This document shows positions 55,414 through 64,000 of a DNA stretch of 64,000 nt, one piece after another. Below the pieces are notes generated by a model, which worked only from the letters and a program-made list of their open reading frames with translations, was not told the origin of the DNA and did no database searches. The number at the start of each line of letters is the position of its first letter. The first letter of the stretch is position 1. The position numbers were made by a program, and so were the translations under genes. Where the stretch lies: positions 206,278-270,277 of the forward strand of contig NZ_LMQU01000012.1 in assembly GCF_001425445.1 (NCBI RefSeq). Direction: 5' to 3'. Origin of the DNA: Devosia sp. Leaf420. GTDB lineage: Bacteria; Pseudomonadota; Alphaproteobacteria; Rhizobiales; Devosiaceae.

Positions 55414-58400
55414 ATGACACGACAGGAAAAGAACGACGCGTTCTTACTGACCTCGTTCCTCTATGGGGGGAACGCCGACTACATCGAACAACTCTATTCC
55501 CGCTACAAGACCGATCCGTCGAGTGTCGATGGTACGTGGTCCAGCTTCTTCTCAAGGCTCGACGACAGTGATGCCGAAGCGTTGAAGAACGCCGAAGGCG
55601 CAAGCTGGGGCCGCAAGGATTGGCCGCAGGCGGCGAGTGGCGACCTGATTGCTGCGCTCGACGGCAATTGGGGCGAAGTGGCGGTCAAGGCTGAAAAGGC
55701 GACCTCCAAGAAGGCTGCTGCCGAAGGCAAGCCCGCGCCAAGCGCCACCGATGTGCTGCAGGCGACGCGCGATTCGATCCGCGCCATCATGATGATCCGT
55801 GCCTATCGCATGCGCGGCCATCTGCATGCCGATCTCGATCCGCTGCGTCTCAAGGCCGAAGAACCGGCTCCCGAGCTCGACCCCAAGAGCTATGGCTTCA
55901 CCGAAGCCGACTACAGCCGCAAGATTTTCATTGATAACTATCTGGGGCTCGAATACGCGACGCTCCCGGAAATGCTCGCCATCCTGCTGCGCACCTATTG
56001 CGGCACGGTGGGCATCGAATTCATGCATATCTCGGATCCGGAAGCCAAGCAGTGGATCCAGGAGCGCATCGAGGGCCCCGATAAGGAAATCACCTTCACC
56101 GCCGAAGGCAAGAAGGCGATCCTTTCCAAGCTGATCGAGGCAGAAGGCTTCGAAAAGTTCATCGACGTCAAATATACCGGCACCAAGCGCTTCGGCCTTG
56201 ATGGTAGTGAAGCCGCGATTCCGGCGCTCGAGCAGATCATCAAGCGCGGCGGCGCGCTCGGCATCAAGGACATCGTCTTTGGTATGGCCCACCGCGGCCG
56301 CCTCAATGTCCTGACCCAGGTGCTGCAGAAGCCGCATCGCGCCCTGTTCCATGAGTTCAAGGGCGGCGCTTTCTATCCCGACGACGTCGAAGGTTCGGGC
56401 GACGTGAAGTACCACCTTGGTGCGTCTTCCGATCGCGAATTCGATGGCAACAAGGTTCACCTGTCGCTGACCGCGAACCCCAGCCATCTCGAGATCGTCG
56501 ATCCCGTCGTGCTCGGCAAGTCGCGCGCCAAGCAAGACCAGCACATCGCGCCCGATGGCAAGCTCGTCAACATTGCCGTCGACGGCAAGCCGGACCGGTC
56601 CATGGTCCTGCCGCTGTTGATCCATGGCGATGCGGCCTTTGCCGGCCAGGGCGTCATCGCTGAATGCTTGGGCCTTTCCGGTCTCAAGGGTCACCGCACC
56701 GGCGGCTCGATCCATCTCGTTATCAACAACCAGATCGGCTTTACCACTTCGCCCATCTATTCGCGTTCGTCGCCCTATCCGACCGACGTTGCCAAGATGA
56801 TCGAAGCGCCGGTTCTGCACGTGAACGGCGATGATCCGGAAGCCGTGGTGTTCGCCGCCAAGGTCGCGGTCGAATATCGCCAGAAGTTCGGCAAGCCTGT
56901 CGTCATCGACATGTTCTGCTATCGCCGCTTCGGCCACAACGAAGGCGACGAGCCAAGCTTCACCCAGCCGCTCATGTACTCAAAGATCCGGAGCCATAAG
57001 ACGACGCTTGAAATCTACTCGGAAAAGCTGGCCGCCGAAGGCGTCATCAGCCTTGCCGAAGTCGACAAGCTCAAGGCCGACTGGCGCTCCAAGCTCGAAA
57101 CCGAGTTTGAGGCCGGCCAGGACTACCGCCCGAACAAGGCTGACTGGCTCGATGGCGCCTGGAAGAACTTCAAGCCCGCCGACGAAGAGGGCCCGCGCCG
57201 TGGCGAAACCGGTGTCTCGCTCGACAAGCTCGTCGAGATCGGCACCAAGCTCACCACCGTTCCGGCAGACCTCAACGTCCACCGCACGGTCAAGCGCTTC
57301 ATCGACAACCGCCTCGGCGCGATCGAGTCGGGCGAGGGCATCGATTGGGCCACCGCGGAAGCCCTGGCTTTTGGTACGTTGGTCACCGAAGGCCACCCGG
57401 TCCGTCTCTCCGGCCAGGATTGCGAACGCGGCACGTTCAGCCAGCGCCATTCGGTGCTCAATGACCAGCAGGTCGAGAACAAGAGCTATACCCCGCTCAA
57501 CAATCTCGATCCGGAAAACCAGGCGCGCTACGAAGTCATCAACTCGATGCTTTCGGAAGAAGCCGTGCTCGGTTTCGAATATGGATACTCGCTGGCCGAG
57601 CCGAAGGCGCTGACCCTTTGGGAAGCCCAGTTCGGCGATTTCGTGAACGGTGCGCAGGTCGTCATCGACCAGTTCATCTCCTCGGGCGAGCGCAAGTGGT
57701 TCCGCATGTCGGGCCTCGTTATGCTTCTGCCGCATGGCTATGAAGGGCAGGGGCCGGAGCACTCCTCCGCGCGTCCCGAGCGCTTCCTCCAGCTTTGCGC
57801 CGAAGACAATATGCAGGTCGCCAACTGCACAACGCCGGCCAATTACTACCATGTGCTGCGCCGGCAGCTTAAGCGCGACTTCCGCAAGCCGCTGATCCTC
57901 TTCACGCCAAAGAGCCTGTTGCGTCACAAGCGCGCCGTCTCTGGCCTCGTCGAATTGGGCCCTGATTCCTGCTTCCACCGTCTCCTCTGGGACGATGCCG
58001 AGGCTCCGGGCGTGCCGAAGACGACTACGCGCCTTGTCGGCGACGACAAGATCCGCCGCGTCGTCCTGTGCACCGGCAAGGTCTACTATGATCTCCTCGA
58101 AGATCGCGAGAAGAAGGGCGTCGATGACGTCTACCTTCTCCGCGTCGAGCAGCTCTATCCGTTCCCGGCCAAGGCGCTGGTGGACGAATTGAGCCGCTTC
58201 CCCAATGCCGAGATCGTCTGGTGCCAGGAAGAGCCGCGCAATATGGGCGCTTGGACGTTCATCCAGCCCTATGTGGAATGGGTGTTCGACCAGATCGGCC
58301 GCGAATATCAGCGCGTTCGCTATGTCGGACGCAAGGCTGCCGCCTCGCCGGCAACCGGCCTGATGCGCACCCACCTGGCGCAGCTCCAGGAATTCCTCGA

Positions 58401-58419
58401 CGAAGCGTTTGCCAAGTAA
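55414..58419 (+). CDS. sucA: 2-Oxoglutarate dehydrogenase E1 component
   Basis: 1001 aa, normal alphaproteobacterial length. N-terminal E2-docking helix region [18 protein letters not shown], then [37 protein letters not shown] (signature of OGDH E1), ThDP/Mg region [20 protein letters not shown] and NNQIGFTT, C-terminal [20 protein letters not shown]. Decarboxylates 2-oxoglutarate and passes the succinyl group to SucB lipoate. 22 bases before sucB. Confidence 0.98.
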   Translation: MTRQEKNDAFLLTSFLYGGNADYIEQLYSRYKTDPSSVDGTWSSFFSRLDDSDAEALKNAEGASWGRKDWPQAASGDLIAALDGNWGEVAVKAEKATSKKAAAEGKPAPSATDVLQATRDSIRAIMMIRAYRMRGHLHADLDPLRLKAEEPAPELDPKSYGFTEADYSRKIFIDNYLGLEYATLPEMLAILLRTYCGTVGIEFMHISDPEAKQWIQERIEGPDKEITFTAEGKKAILSKLIEAEGFEKFIDVKYTGTKRFGLDGSEAAIPALEQIIKRGGALGIKDIVFGMAHRGRLNVLTQVLQKPHRALFHEFKGGAFYPDDVEGSGDVKYHLGASSDREFDGNKVHLSLTANPSHLEIVDPVVLGKSRAKQDQHIAPDGKLVNIAVDGKPDRSMVLPLLIHGDAAFAGQGVIAECLGLSGLKGHRTGGSIHLVINNQIGFTTSPIYSRSSPYPTDVAKMIEAPVLHVNGDDPEAVVFAAKVAVEYRQKFGKPVVIDMFCYRRFGHNEGDEPSFTQPLMYSKIRSHKTTLEIYSEKLAAEGVISLAEVDKLKADWRSKLETEFEAGQDYRPNKADWLDGAWKNFKPADEEGPRRGETGVSLDKLVEIGTKLTTVPADLNVHRTVKRFIDNRLGAIESGEGIDWATAEALAFGTLVTEGHPVRLSGQDCERGTFSQRHSVLNDQQVENKSYTPLNNLDPENQARYEVINSMLSEEAVLGFEYGYSLAEPKALTLWEAQFGDFVNGAQVVIDQFISSGERKWFRMSGLVMLLPHGYEGQGPEHSSARPERFLQLCAEDNMQVANCTTPANYYHVLRRQLKRDFRKPLILFTPKSLLRHKRAVSGLVELGPDSCFHRLLWDDAEAPGVPKTTTRLVGDDKIRRVVLCTGKVYYDLLEDREKKGVDDVYLLRVEQLYPFPAKALVDELSRFPNAEIVWCQEEPRNMGAWTFIQPYVEWVFDQIGREYQRVRYVGRKAAASPATGLMRTHLAQLQEFLDEAFAK

Positions 58420-58441
58420 GCACGAGATAAAAGGATCAACA

Positions 58442-59713
58442 ATGTCGACAGAAATCCGTGTGCCGACGCTGGGCGAAAGCGTCACCGAAGCGACCATCGG
58501 CCAGTGGTTCAAGAAGGTTGGCGATACCGTCAACGCTGACGAACCTCTGGTTGAACTCGAAACCGATAAGGTCACCATCGAAGTGCCGGCCCCTTCGGCC
58601 GGCGTGCTCGAAGCCATTGCCGCCAATCCTGGCGACACCGTCGATGTCGGCGCGCTGCTTGGCGCCATCGGCGCTGCCGGTGCCGGGGCTGCTGCCTCTG
58701 CGCCTGCCGCTGTTGCTGCGCCGGCTCCTGCCAAGGCCGAAGTGCCCGCCGCCAATGCTGCCGGCCCCGAGCCGATCCAGCAGGCGGGCGCGACCGACCG
58801 CGCTCCGGCGCCATCGGCTCAGAAGCTGATCAACGAGAATGGCCTTGATGCTAACGCCATCGGCGGTTCGGGCAAATCGGGCCAGGTGCTCAAGGAAGAC
58901 GTGCTCGGCGCTCTCGCCCGCACCTCGACCCCGGCGGCACCCGCTCCGGCTGCCAAGCCAGCCGAAGCCAAGGCGCCTGCCGCGCCGCGTGCACCGACCG
59001 CTGCCGGCGATGCCGAGCGCGAAGAACGCGTCAAGATGACCCGTCTCCGCCAGACCATTGCTCGCCGCCTCAAGGACGCGCAGAACACTGCAGCCATGCT
59101 CACGACGTTCAACGAAGTGGACATGAAGCCGGTCATGGACCTGCGCAATTCCTACAAAGAACTGTTCGAGAAGAAGCATGGCGTCAAGCTTGGCTTCATG
59201 GGCTTCTTTGCCAAGGCCGTGGTTCACGCGCTCAAGGAAATCCCGGCCGTCAATGCCGAGATTGATGGCGATGAGCTGATCTACAAGCAATATGCCCATC
59301 TCGGCGTTGCTGTCGGTACCGATAAGGGTCTCGTCGTTCCGGTCGTGCGCAATGCCGATCAGATGTCGATCGCCCAGATCGAAAAAGAAATCGGTAATCT
59401 CGGCAAGAAGGCTCGCGACGGACAGCTCTCGATGGCCGACATGCAGGGCGGCACCTTCACCATATCCAATGGTGGTGTCTATGGCTCGCTGATGTCGACG
59501 CCTATCCTCAATGCGCCGCAGTCTGGTATTCTTGGCATGCACAAGATCCAGGAGCGCCCGGTCGTCGTCGGGGGCCAGATCGTCATCCGTCCGATGATGT
59601 ATCTCGCGCTGTCCTATGACCACCGGATCGTCGATGGCAAGGAAGCGGTCACCTTCCTCGTTCGCGTCAAGGAAAGCCTTGAGGCGCCCGAGCGTCTGGT
59701 CCTCGATCTCTAA
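58442..59713 (+). CDS. sucB: 2-Oxoglutarate dehydrogenase E2 (dihydrolipoyl succinyltransferase)
   Basis: 423 aa. Lipoyl domain at 1-75 with lipoylated Lys43 ([10 protein letters not shown]); Ala/Pro-rich linker; peripheral-subunit-binding domain near 120-155 ([22 protein letters not shown]); second linker; catalytic domain from about 190 with His394 and Asp398 in [13 protein letters not shown]. Start ATG 58442; an intrinsic terminator follows, so lpd further on needs another promoter. Confidence 0.98.
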   Translation: MSTEIRVPTLGESVTEATIGQWFKKVGDTVNADEPLVELETDKVTIEVPAPSAGVLEAIAANPGDTVDVGALLGAIGAAGAGAAASAPAAVAAPAPAKAEVPAANAAGPEPIQQAGATDRAPAPSAQKLINENGLDANAIGGSGKSGQVLKEDVLGALARTSTPAAPAPAAKPAEAKAPAAPRAPTAAGDAEREERVKMTRLRQTIARRLKDAQNTAAMLTTFNEVDMKPVMDLRNSYKELFEKKHGVKLGFMGFFAKAVVHALKEIPAVNAEIDGDELIYKQYAHLGVAVGTDKGLVVPVVRNADQMSIAQIEKEIGNLGKKARDGQLSMADMQGGTFTISNGGVYGSLMSTPILNAPQSGILGMHKIQERPVVVGGQIVIRPMMYLALSYDHRIVDGKEAVTFLVRVKESLEAPERLVLDL

Positions 59714-59744
59714 GGAACGTTTGACGCCAACGACGCGTTACGCG

Positions 59745-59772
59745 AAAGGCCCGCTTCGGCGGGCCTTTTTTC
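59745..59772 (+). terminator. Intrinsic terminator of the suc operon
   Basis: AAGGCCCGC-TTCG-GCGGGCCTT with a TTTTTTCTT tail; UUCG tetraloop and strong stem. About 30 bases after the sucB stop. Confidence 0.95.
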
Positions 59773-59885
59773 TTGGTCTAACCAAACCGTGTTGTTGGCG
59801 GAGCTCGATGTTAACGACCTGTTAGCGGAAGTGGCCCCTATGCATAGCGTAGTCGTTGAACTGTCACACGCCTCGGAGATGTGGG

Positions 59886-60341
59886 TTGCGTTTTTGTCTA
59901 ACCCTGATCGCTCTTCTTCTCGTTCCGGTTATCCCCGCCACAGCACAGGATGATTCCGCCGGCAATCAACAGTTGATCGGCGAGCTGATGGCCTTCCATG
60001 GATCGCAAGCCATCGTCGATGTCATGACCACGCATTGCTACGAAACCACGGGTCTTGATGGCGCCTATAAGGCAGCCGCCGACAATTGGTATCTGCGGAA
60101 TATCGGCTTTCTCGATCTCGCCGATCGCGTCATTGCCCGCCTCGGCGGCGGGGCAGAGGACCAGCGCCGCGCCGCCGAAACCTATGGCGGTTCGCAGATC
60201 ATGACGGCCTATAACCAGGCCTACAACAAAGACAATTTCTGCCGCGCCTTTCTGGCCCAAGTGGAATCAGGCGCGCTCGATATCGATCAGCAATTGCCCG
60301 ATCCGTTGAAGCGGGCGCAGGAAATCTCGGCCTCGTCCTGA
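59886..60341 (+). CDS. Small exported protein of unknown function
   Basis: About 151 aa. Signal peptide MRFCLTLIALLLVPVIPATA with cleavage before QDD. The mature part is helical and holds two Cys (THCYETTG, KDNFCRAF) that could form a disulfide. I know no family for it. TTG 59886 is preferred because GGAGA lies 6 bases upstream and the signal peptide begins there; TTG 59856 in the same frame adds ten residues. Confidence 0.7.
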   Translation: MRFCLTLIALLLVPVIPATAQDDSAGNQQLIGELMAFHGSQAIVDVMTTHCYETTGLDGAYKAAADNWYLRNIGFLDLADRVIARLGGGAEDQRRAAETYGGSQIMTAYNQAYNKDNFCRAFLAQVESGALDIDQQLPDPLKRAQEISASS

Positions 60342-60388
60342 TCCAGCAAACGTCTCGCGCGTTTCAGCTACAGTTGCCGGAGGATTTC

Positions 60389-60778
60389 ATGAGCACCGAA
60401 CTGACTTTACTGATCTGGAGCGCCGCGCTCGCCTTTGCCTATGTCCTCGTGCAATCGACGGCCTACCGGCTCGATTACGGGATCAAATATGCCGGCTCGC
60501 AGCGCGACAATGAGCGGCCACCCAATAAATGGGCCGCCCGCGGCAATCGCGCTCTGCGTAACTTCCTTGAAACCTATGGCATTTTCATCGCGCTTGCCGT
60601 GGCCACCGAACTCTCGGGCCGCTCCGATGGTCTGACGCAGTGGGGCACGCAGATCTGGTTCTGGGCGCGTTGGGTCTATATCCCGGCCTACTTTATCGAC
60701 GTGCCCTTTGTGCGCTCCGGTGTCTGGACGGTGTCGATGATCGGGTTGATCCTCCTCTTTGTGGGCGTTGCCTTTTAG
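60389..60778 (+). CDS. MAPEG family membrane protein
   Basis: 129 aa with four predicted membrane helices (TLLIWSAALAFAYVLVQSTA; FLETYGIFIALAVATELSG; FWARWVYIPAYFIDVPFV; WTVSMIGLILLFVGVAF). The GNRALRNFLETYGIFIALA segment (R-x-x-N-x-x-E) is the MAPEG (glutathione/eicosanoid metabolism) mark. Bacterial members have unsettled roles. CGGAGG lies 6 bases before ATG. Confidence 0.85.
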   Translation: MSTELTLLIWSAALAFAYVLVQSTAYRLDYGIKYAGSQRDNERPPNKWAARGNRALRNFLETYGIFIALAVATELSGRSDGLTQWGTQIWFWARWVYIPAYFIDVPFVRSGVWTVSMIGLILLFVGVAF

Positions 60779-60858
60779 GTGAGGGCCCTTGCCGGGCGGC
60801 GCATTGCCGCTCGGAAGCCAGTGGTGTAACGGTTTGACCGCTATCATTGCGGTGCACC

Positions 60859-61491
60859 ATGACTTTTCCCTGGCTCGAATTCGCCGGCCTTATGCTGGCC
60901 TTTGGCATCAATGCCGTTATTCCTGGCGCCGATTTCGCCATGGTGCTGCGCCAATCGGTGGCCCACGACCGCCGCGCTGCGCTCTTCACCTCCGCCGGTA
61001 TCGCCACATCGATCCTCGTCCACGGCACCTATACGCTGCTCGGCGTCGGCGTGATCGTCGGCCAATCATTGCTTTTGTTCAATGTCTTGAAGTGGTTGGG
61101 CGCAGCCTATCTCGTCTGGCTCGCCATTCAGGCGCTGCGCAGCCCACCGCCGCAGCCGCCGTCCGAACTCGATGCCTCGCAGGCCCGCCGCGGCGATATG
61201 GCAGCCTTTGCGCTGGGGTTTCTCACGAACCTTCTCAACCCCAAGGCCGTGCTATTCTTCCTCGCGTTGTTCACTTCGCTCGTCTCGATCCACACGCCGG
61301 GCGAAGTAAAAGTTATCTACGTGGGCAGCATGAGCCTTATGCTTTTTGCCTGGTTCGCATTGGTGTCGTTTTTCTTTACGACCCCTTCGGTGCGGCAGGG
61401 CTTTTTCCGCGTCGGCCGGTGGTTTAATCGGGTTACCGGCATTACATTCCTGGCGTTGGCCGTTCGCGTCGCGCTGGCACAGCAGCGCTAA
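60859..61491 (+). CDS. LysE family exporter
   Basis: 210 aa, six helices. NAVIPGADFAMVLRQSVAHD with the conserved P-G-P/A-D/N near residue 20 is the LysE/RhtB motif, plus WLGAAYLVWLAIQALR and FALGFLTNLLNPKAVLFFLA. Probably exports an amino acid or related metabolite; which one cannot be told. ATG 60859; lpd follows after 24 bases and may be co-transcribed. Confidence 0.9.
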   Translation: MTFPWLEFAGLMLAFGINAVIPGADFAMVLRQSVAHDRRAALFTSAGIATSILVHGTYTLLGVGVIVGQSLLLFNVLKWLGAAYLVWLAIQALRSPPPQPPSELDASQARRGDMAAFALGFLTNLLNPKAVLFFLALFTSLVSIHTPGEVKVIYVGSMSLMLFAWFALVSFFFTTPSVRQGFFRVGRWFNRVTGITFLALAVRVALAQQR

Positions 61492-61515
61492 ACTTATCTG
61501 AGGCTTAGAAGAACC

Positions 61516-62925
61516 ATGGCAGACCAATTCGACCTCGTAGTAATCGGCTCCGGCCCCGGCGGCTATGTGGGCGCCATCCGCGCCGCGCAGCTCGGGCTCA
61601 AGGTGGCCGTGGTCGAAAAGTGGCCGACGCTCGGCGGCACCTGCCTCAATATCGGTTGCATTCCCTCCAAGGCACTGCTCCACGCCTCCGAGCTTTTCGA
61701 GGAGGCCGGCCACGGCTTCAAGCAGCTCGGCATCGACATTCCAGCGCCGGTTCTCAACCTGCAGCAGATGCTGGCGCACAAGTCCGATGTCGTCGCTTCC
61801 AATGTCGGCGGCGTCGATTATCTCTTCAAGAAGAACAAGATCACCGTCTTCCGCGGCACTGGCTCGATCCCGGCTGCTGGCAAGGTGCTGGTGACGCCGC
61901 AGTCTGGCGCTGCGCAGGAAATCGAAACAAAGAATATCGTCATCGCCACGGGTTCGGTTTCGGCCAATCTCCCGGGCATCGACATTGACGAGAAGACCGT
62001 CGTCACCTCGACGGGCGCGCTGTCGCTCGACAAGGTGCCGGGCCATCTCCTCGTTATCGGCGCCGGTGTCATCGGGCTCGAACTTGGTTCGGTCTGGCTC
62101 CGTCTTGGCGCCAAGGTGACCGTCGTCGAATATCTCGATCGCATCCTGCCCGGCATGGACAGCGAAGTTGCCCGCCAGTTCCAGCGCATGCTGCAAAAGC
62201 AGGGCATGGAATTCAAGCTCTCGAGCAAGGTATCCGGCGTTCAGAAGGATGCAGGCGGCGCGCTCAAGGTGCAGGTCGAGCCAGCCAAGGGTGGCCAGGC
62301 CGAAGTGATCGACGCCGACATCGCGCTCGTCGCTATCGGCCGCAAGCCGTTCACCGAAGGTCTCGGCCTTGAAGGCGCTGGCGTGGCGCTCGACGAGCGC
62401 GGCCGCGTCAAGGTCGATGGGCACTACAAGTCTTCGGTCGATGGCATTTATGCCATTGGCGACGTGATTGCCGGCCCGATGCTGGCACACAAGGCCGAGG
62501 ATGAAGGCATTGCCGTCGCGGAGATCCTGGCTGGTCAGGCCGGCCATGTGAACTATGCCGCGATCCCGTCCGTCGTTTACACCAATCCCGAAGTCGCCTC
62601 GGTCGGCAAGACCGAAGACGAACTCAAGGCCGATGGCGTCAACTACAAGATCGGCAAGTTCCCCTTCACCGCCAATGGCCGCGCCAAGGCGATGCTGGCG
62701 ACACAGGGTTTTGTGAAGATTCTCGCCGATGTGGAAACCGACCGCGTGCTCGGCGCCCATATTGTGGGCAAGAATGCCGGTGAAATGATCCACGAGTTGG
62801 TGACGCTGATGGAATTCTCGGGCGCTGCGGAAGATTTGGCGCGGACGACCCATGCCCATCCGACGCTGTCGGAAGCTGTGCGTGAAGCGGCGCTTGCGCT
62901 GGGCGACGGGGCGATCCATATCTGA
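61516..62925 (+). CDS. lpdA: Dihydrolipoyl dehydrogenase (E3)
   Basis: 469 aa. FAD-binding [20 protein letters not shown]; redox disulfide Cys43/Cys48 in [16 protein letters not shown]-binding [21 protein letters not shown]-terminal His448 in [10 protein letters not shown]. Regenerates oxidised lipoate on SucB. It lies 1.8 kb past sucB, separated by a terminator and three unrelated genes. Confidence 0.97.
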   Translation: MADQFDLVVIGSGPGGYVGAIRAAQLGLKVAVVEKWPTLGGTCLNIGCIPSKALLHASELFEEAGHGFKQLGIDIPAPVLNLQQMLAHKSDVVASNVGGVDYLFKKNKITVFRGTGSIPAAGKVLVTPQSGAAQEIETKNIVIATGSVSANLPGIDIDEKTVVTSTGALSLDKVPGHLLVIGAGVIGLELGSVWLRLGAKVTVVEYLDRILPGMDSEVARQFQRMLQKQGMEFKLSSKVSGVQKDAGGALKVQVEPAKGGQAEVIDADIALVAIGRKPFTEGLGLEGAGVALDERGRVKVDGHYKSSVDGIYAIGDVIAGPMLAHKAEDEGIAVAEILAGQAGHVNYAAIPSVVYTNPEVASVGKTEDELKADGVNYKIGKFPFTANGRAKAMLATQGFVKILADVETDRVLGAHIVGKNAGEMIHELVTLMEFSGAAEDLARTTHAHPTLSEAVREAALALGDGAIHI

Positions 62926-62949
62926 CGCAGTCTCCGAGCTCCACCGCTT

Positions 62950-63020
62950 GTCACCCCGGCGAAGGCCGGGGCCCATCCTGACATCTCAAGATGGATCCCC
63001 GCTTGCGCGGGGATGACACG
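62950..63020. repeat. Twin-palindrome intergenic repeat (GTCAT-type, diverged)
   Basis: GTCACCCCGGCGAAGGCCGGGG and GATCCCCGCTTGCGCGGGGATGACAC face each other over about 25 bases. It follows the lpd stop. Confidence 0.85.
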
Positions 63021-63044
63021 CAGTGGTTTGATCGAAGACACATG

Positions 63045-63071
63045 AGGCGCCGCTAATCACGGCGCCTTTTC
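63045..63071 (+). terminator. Intrinsic terminator downstream of lpd
   Basis: AGGCGCCG / CGGCGCCT perfect 8-bp stem with a CTAATCA loop, followed by TTTTCTG. Confidence 0.88.
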
Positions 63072-63089
63072 TGCCTCTCGATAATTCAT

Positions 63090-63114
63090 CATACAAGTTC
63101 AGATTAATTGTATG
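63090..63114 (+). promoter_or_regulatory. Inverted repeat, candidate operator of the TRAP transporter
   Basis: CATACAA (63090-63096) and TTGTATG (63108-63114) with 11 bases between, about 140 bases before the TRAP gene. ATACAA/TTGTAT palindromes are typical of GntR-type (FCD) regulators of uronate and organic-acid TRAP systems; the regulator itself is not in the window. Confidence 0.5.
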
Positions 63115-63256
63115 TTGACTTGTCTTGAAGACTTCCATACCAGTTTGCCCACGGCACCAATTTCCGAGGAGGGGAGGGTGCCCAGCGGCCGGCATAGGCC
63201 GGCCATGCGTCTCGTTCGAGGAAGGGACCTGACGCTGGATTTTTGGGAGGACATCC

Positions 63257-64000
63257 ATGTTTCATCTGCCAAAGATGGCGGCTATGGCCGTCGTCGCGAC
63301 TTCGCTCATGCTTTCGACAGCCAGCGCCCAGACGATGCTGCGCTCGTCCGACACGCATCCCGACGGCTATCCGACCGTCGAAGCGGTCAAGAAATTCGGC
63401 GAACTGCTGAGCGAAAAGACCGATGGCCGCTATTCGGTTGAAGTGTTCCACTCGGCCCAGCTTGGCCAGGAAGCCGACACGATCGAGCAGACACAGTTCG
63501 GCGTCATCGATATGAACCGCATCTCGATCGGCGCCTTTGGTACCCAGGTGCCGGAAGCTACCGTCACCCAGCTGCCGTTTATCTTCCGCTCGGCCGAGCA
63601 CTTCCACAATGTGCTCGACGGTCCGATCGGCGAAGAAATTCTCGCCGCCTTCGATCCCGTCGATGTCGTCGCGCTTGCCTTCTATGACGGCGGCTCGCGC
63701 TCGTTCTACAACAGCGAAAAGCCGATCAACTCTCCAGCCGATATGGCAGGCCTCAAATTCCGCGTCATGCAGTCCGACATCTTCGTCGACATGGTCGGTG
63801 CCCTTGGCGCCAATGCCACGCCCATGCCATATGGCGAAGTCTATTCCGGCATCCAGACGGGCGTTATCGACGGTGCGGAAAACAACTATCCGAGCTATGA
63901 CACGGCCGGTCACGCCGAAGTCGCTAAATACTACTCGCTCGACGAGCACCTGATGGTGCCCGAAGTCCTGGTGGTGTCCAAGGTCGTCTGGGATGGTTTG
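63257..64000 (+). CDS. TRAP transporter substrate-binding protein, DctP family (partial, cut by window end)
   Basis: First 248 codons of a periplasmic DctP-type protein. Signal peptide [20 protein letters not shown] with cleavage after ASA-QTM. Family marks: [40 protein letters not shown], then the central [20 protein letters not shown], whose Arg is the general carboxylate-binding residue, and [19 protein letters not shown]. It feeds a DctQM pair expected just past the window. GGGAGG lies 6 bases ahead of ATG. The ligand is an organic acid, possibly a sugar acid. Confidence 0.93.
   Translation, partial: MFHLPKMAAMAVVATSLMLSTASAQTMLRSSDTHPDGYPTVEAVKKFGELLSEKTDGRYSVEVFHSAQLGQEADTIEQTQFGVIDMNRISIGAFGTQVPEATVTQLPFIFRSAEHFHNVLDGPIGEEILAAFDPVDVVALAFYDGGSRSFYNSEKPINSPADMAGLKFRVMQSDIFVDMVGALGANATPMPYGEVYSGIQTGVIDGAENNYPSYDTAGHAEVAKYYSLDEHLMVPEVLVVSKVVWDGL

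Overview
This window looks like chromosomal DNA from a GC-rich alphaproteobacterium of the order Hyphomicrobiales (Rhizobiales). The evidence is the zapE-mdh-sucC-sucD-sucA-sucB...lpd gene order, the wealth of Opp/Dpp-type and TRAP transport genes, an EcfG-type stress promoter, the tamA-tamB pair and an Omp19/Inh-like lipoprotein. Devosia or a close relative is my guess, but no rRNA or other phylogenetic marker is present to settle it. I saw no tRNA, rRNA, CRISPR array, prophage or complete insertion sequence.

Layout. 1-5351 (minus): an Opp/Dpp ABC importer operon (binding protein, two permeases, two ATPases) ending in a DUF1684 gene cut by the window edge. 5575-6027: an HNH-like protein lacking one catalytic His. 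6111-22340 (plus): a glycan-utilization locus. It has a CE7 acetyl esterase, a LacI regulator with TTGCG-type operators, a heparinase II/III-type lyase, a complete Opp-type importer, a DUF2264 protein, a 2-hydroxyacid dehydrogenase, a hexapeptide acyltransferase fused to a helical domain, and a ThuA-like protein. 22457-24050: a methyltransferase, then two small stress genes (DUF892, DUF2934) behind a good EcfG promoter match. 24186-27119: elongation factor P with both of its modification enzymes, EpmA and EpmB. 27148-29692: FabV enoyl reductase and a frameshifted membrane protein gene.

29853-33281 (minus): the most unusual set. A Rieske-oxygenase catalytic subunit without a Rieske cluster is followed by a Rieske-reductase fusion and a GST-like protein, the same division of labour as the NdmC/NdmD/NdmE methylxanthine demethylase. 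A divergent Ldh_2-family dehydrogenase and an SDR follow. 35849-42650: tamA, tamB and a methyltransferase. 42813-48510 (minus): a yejBEFA-type peptide importer. 48707-51671: a small protein, an Inh-type lipoprotein, zapE and a brnTA toxin-antitoxin pair. 51868-62925: TCA-cycle genes mdh, sucCD, sucAB and lpd, with three small membrane or exported genes between sucB and lpd. 63257-64000: start of a TRAP transporter binding protein behind a palindromic operator candidate.

The window is strewn with about fifteen REPIN-like twin-palindrome repeats in at least three sequence families. Two are read in frame inside enzyme genes (epmB and the acyltransferase fusion), and one supplies the C-terminus and stop codon of an ABC ATPase.
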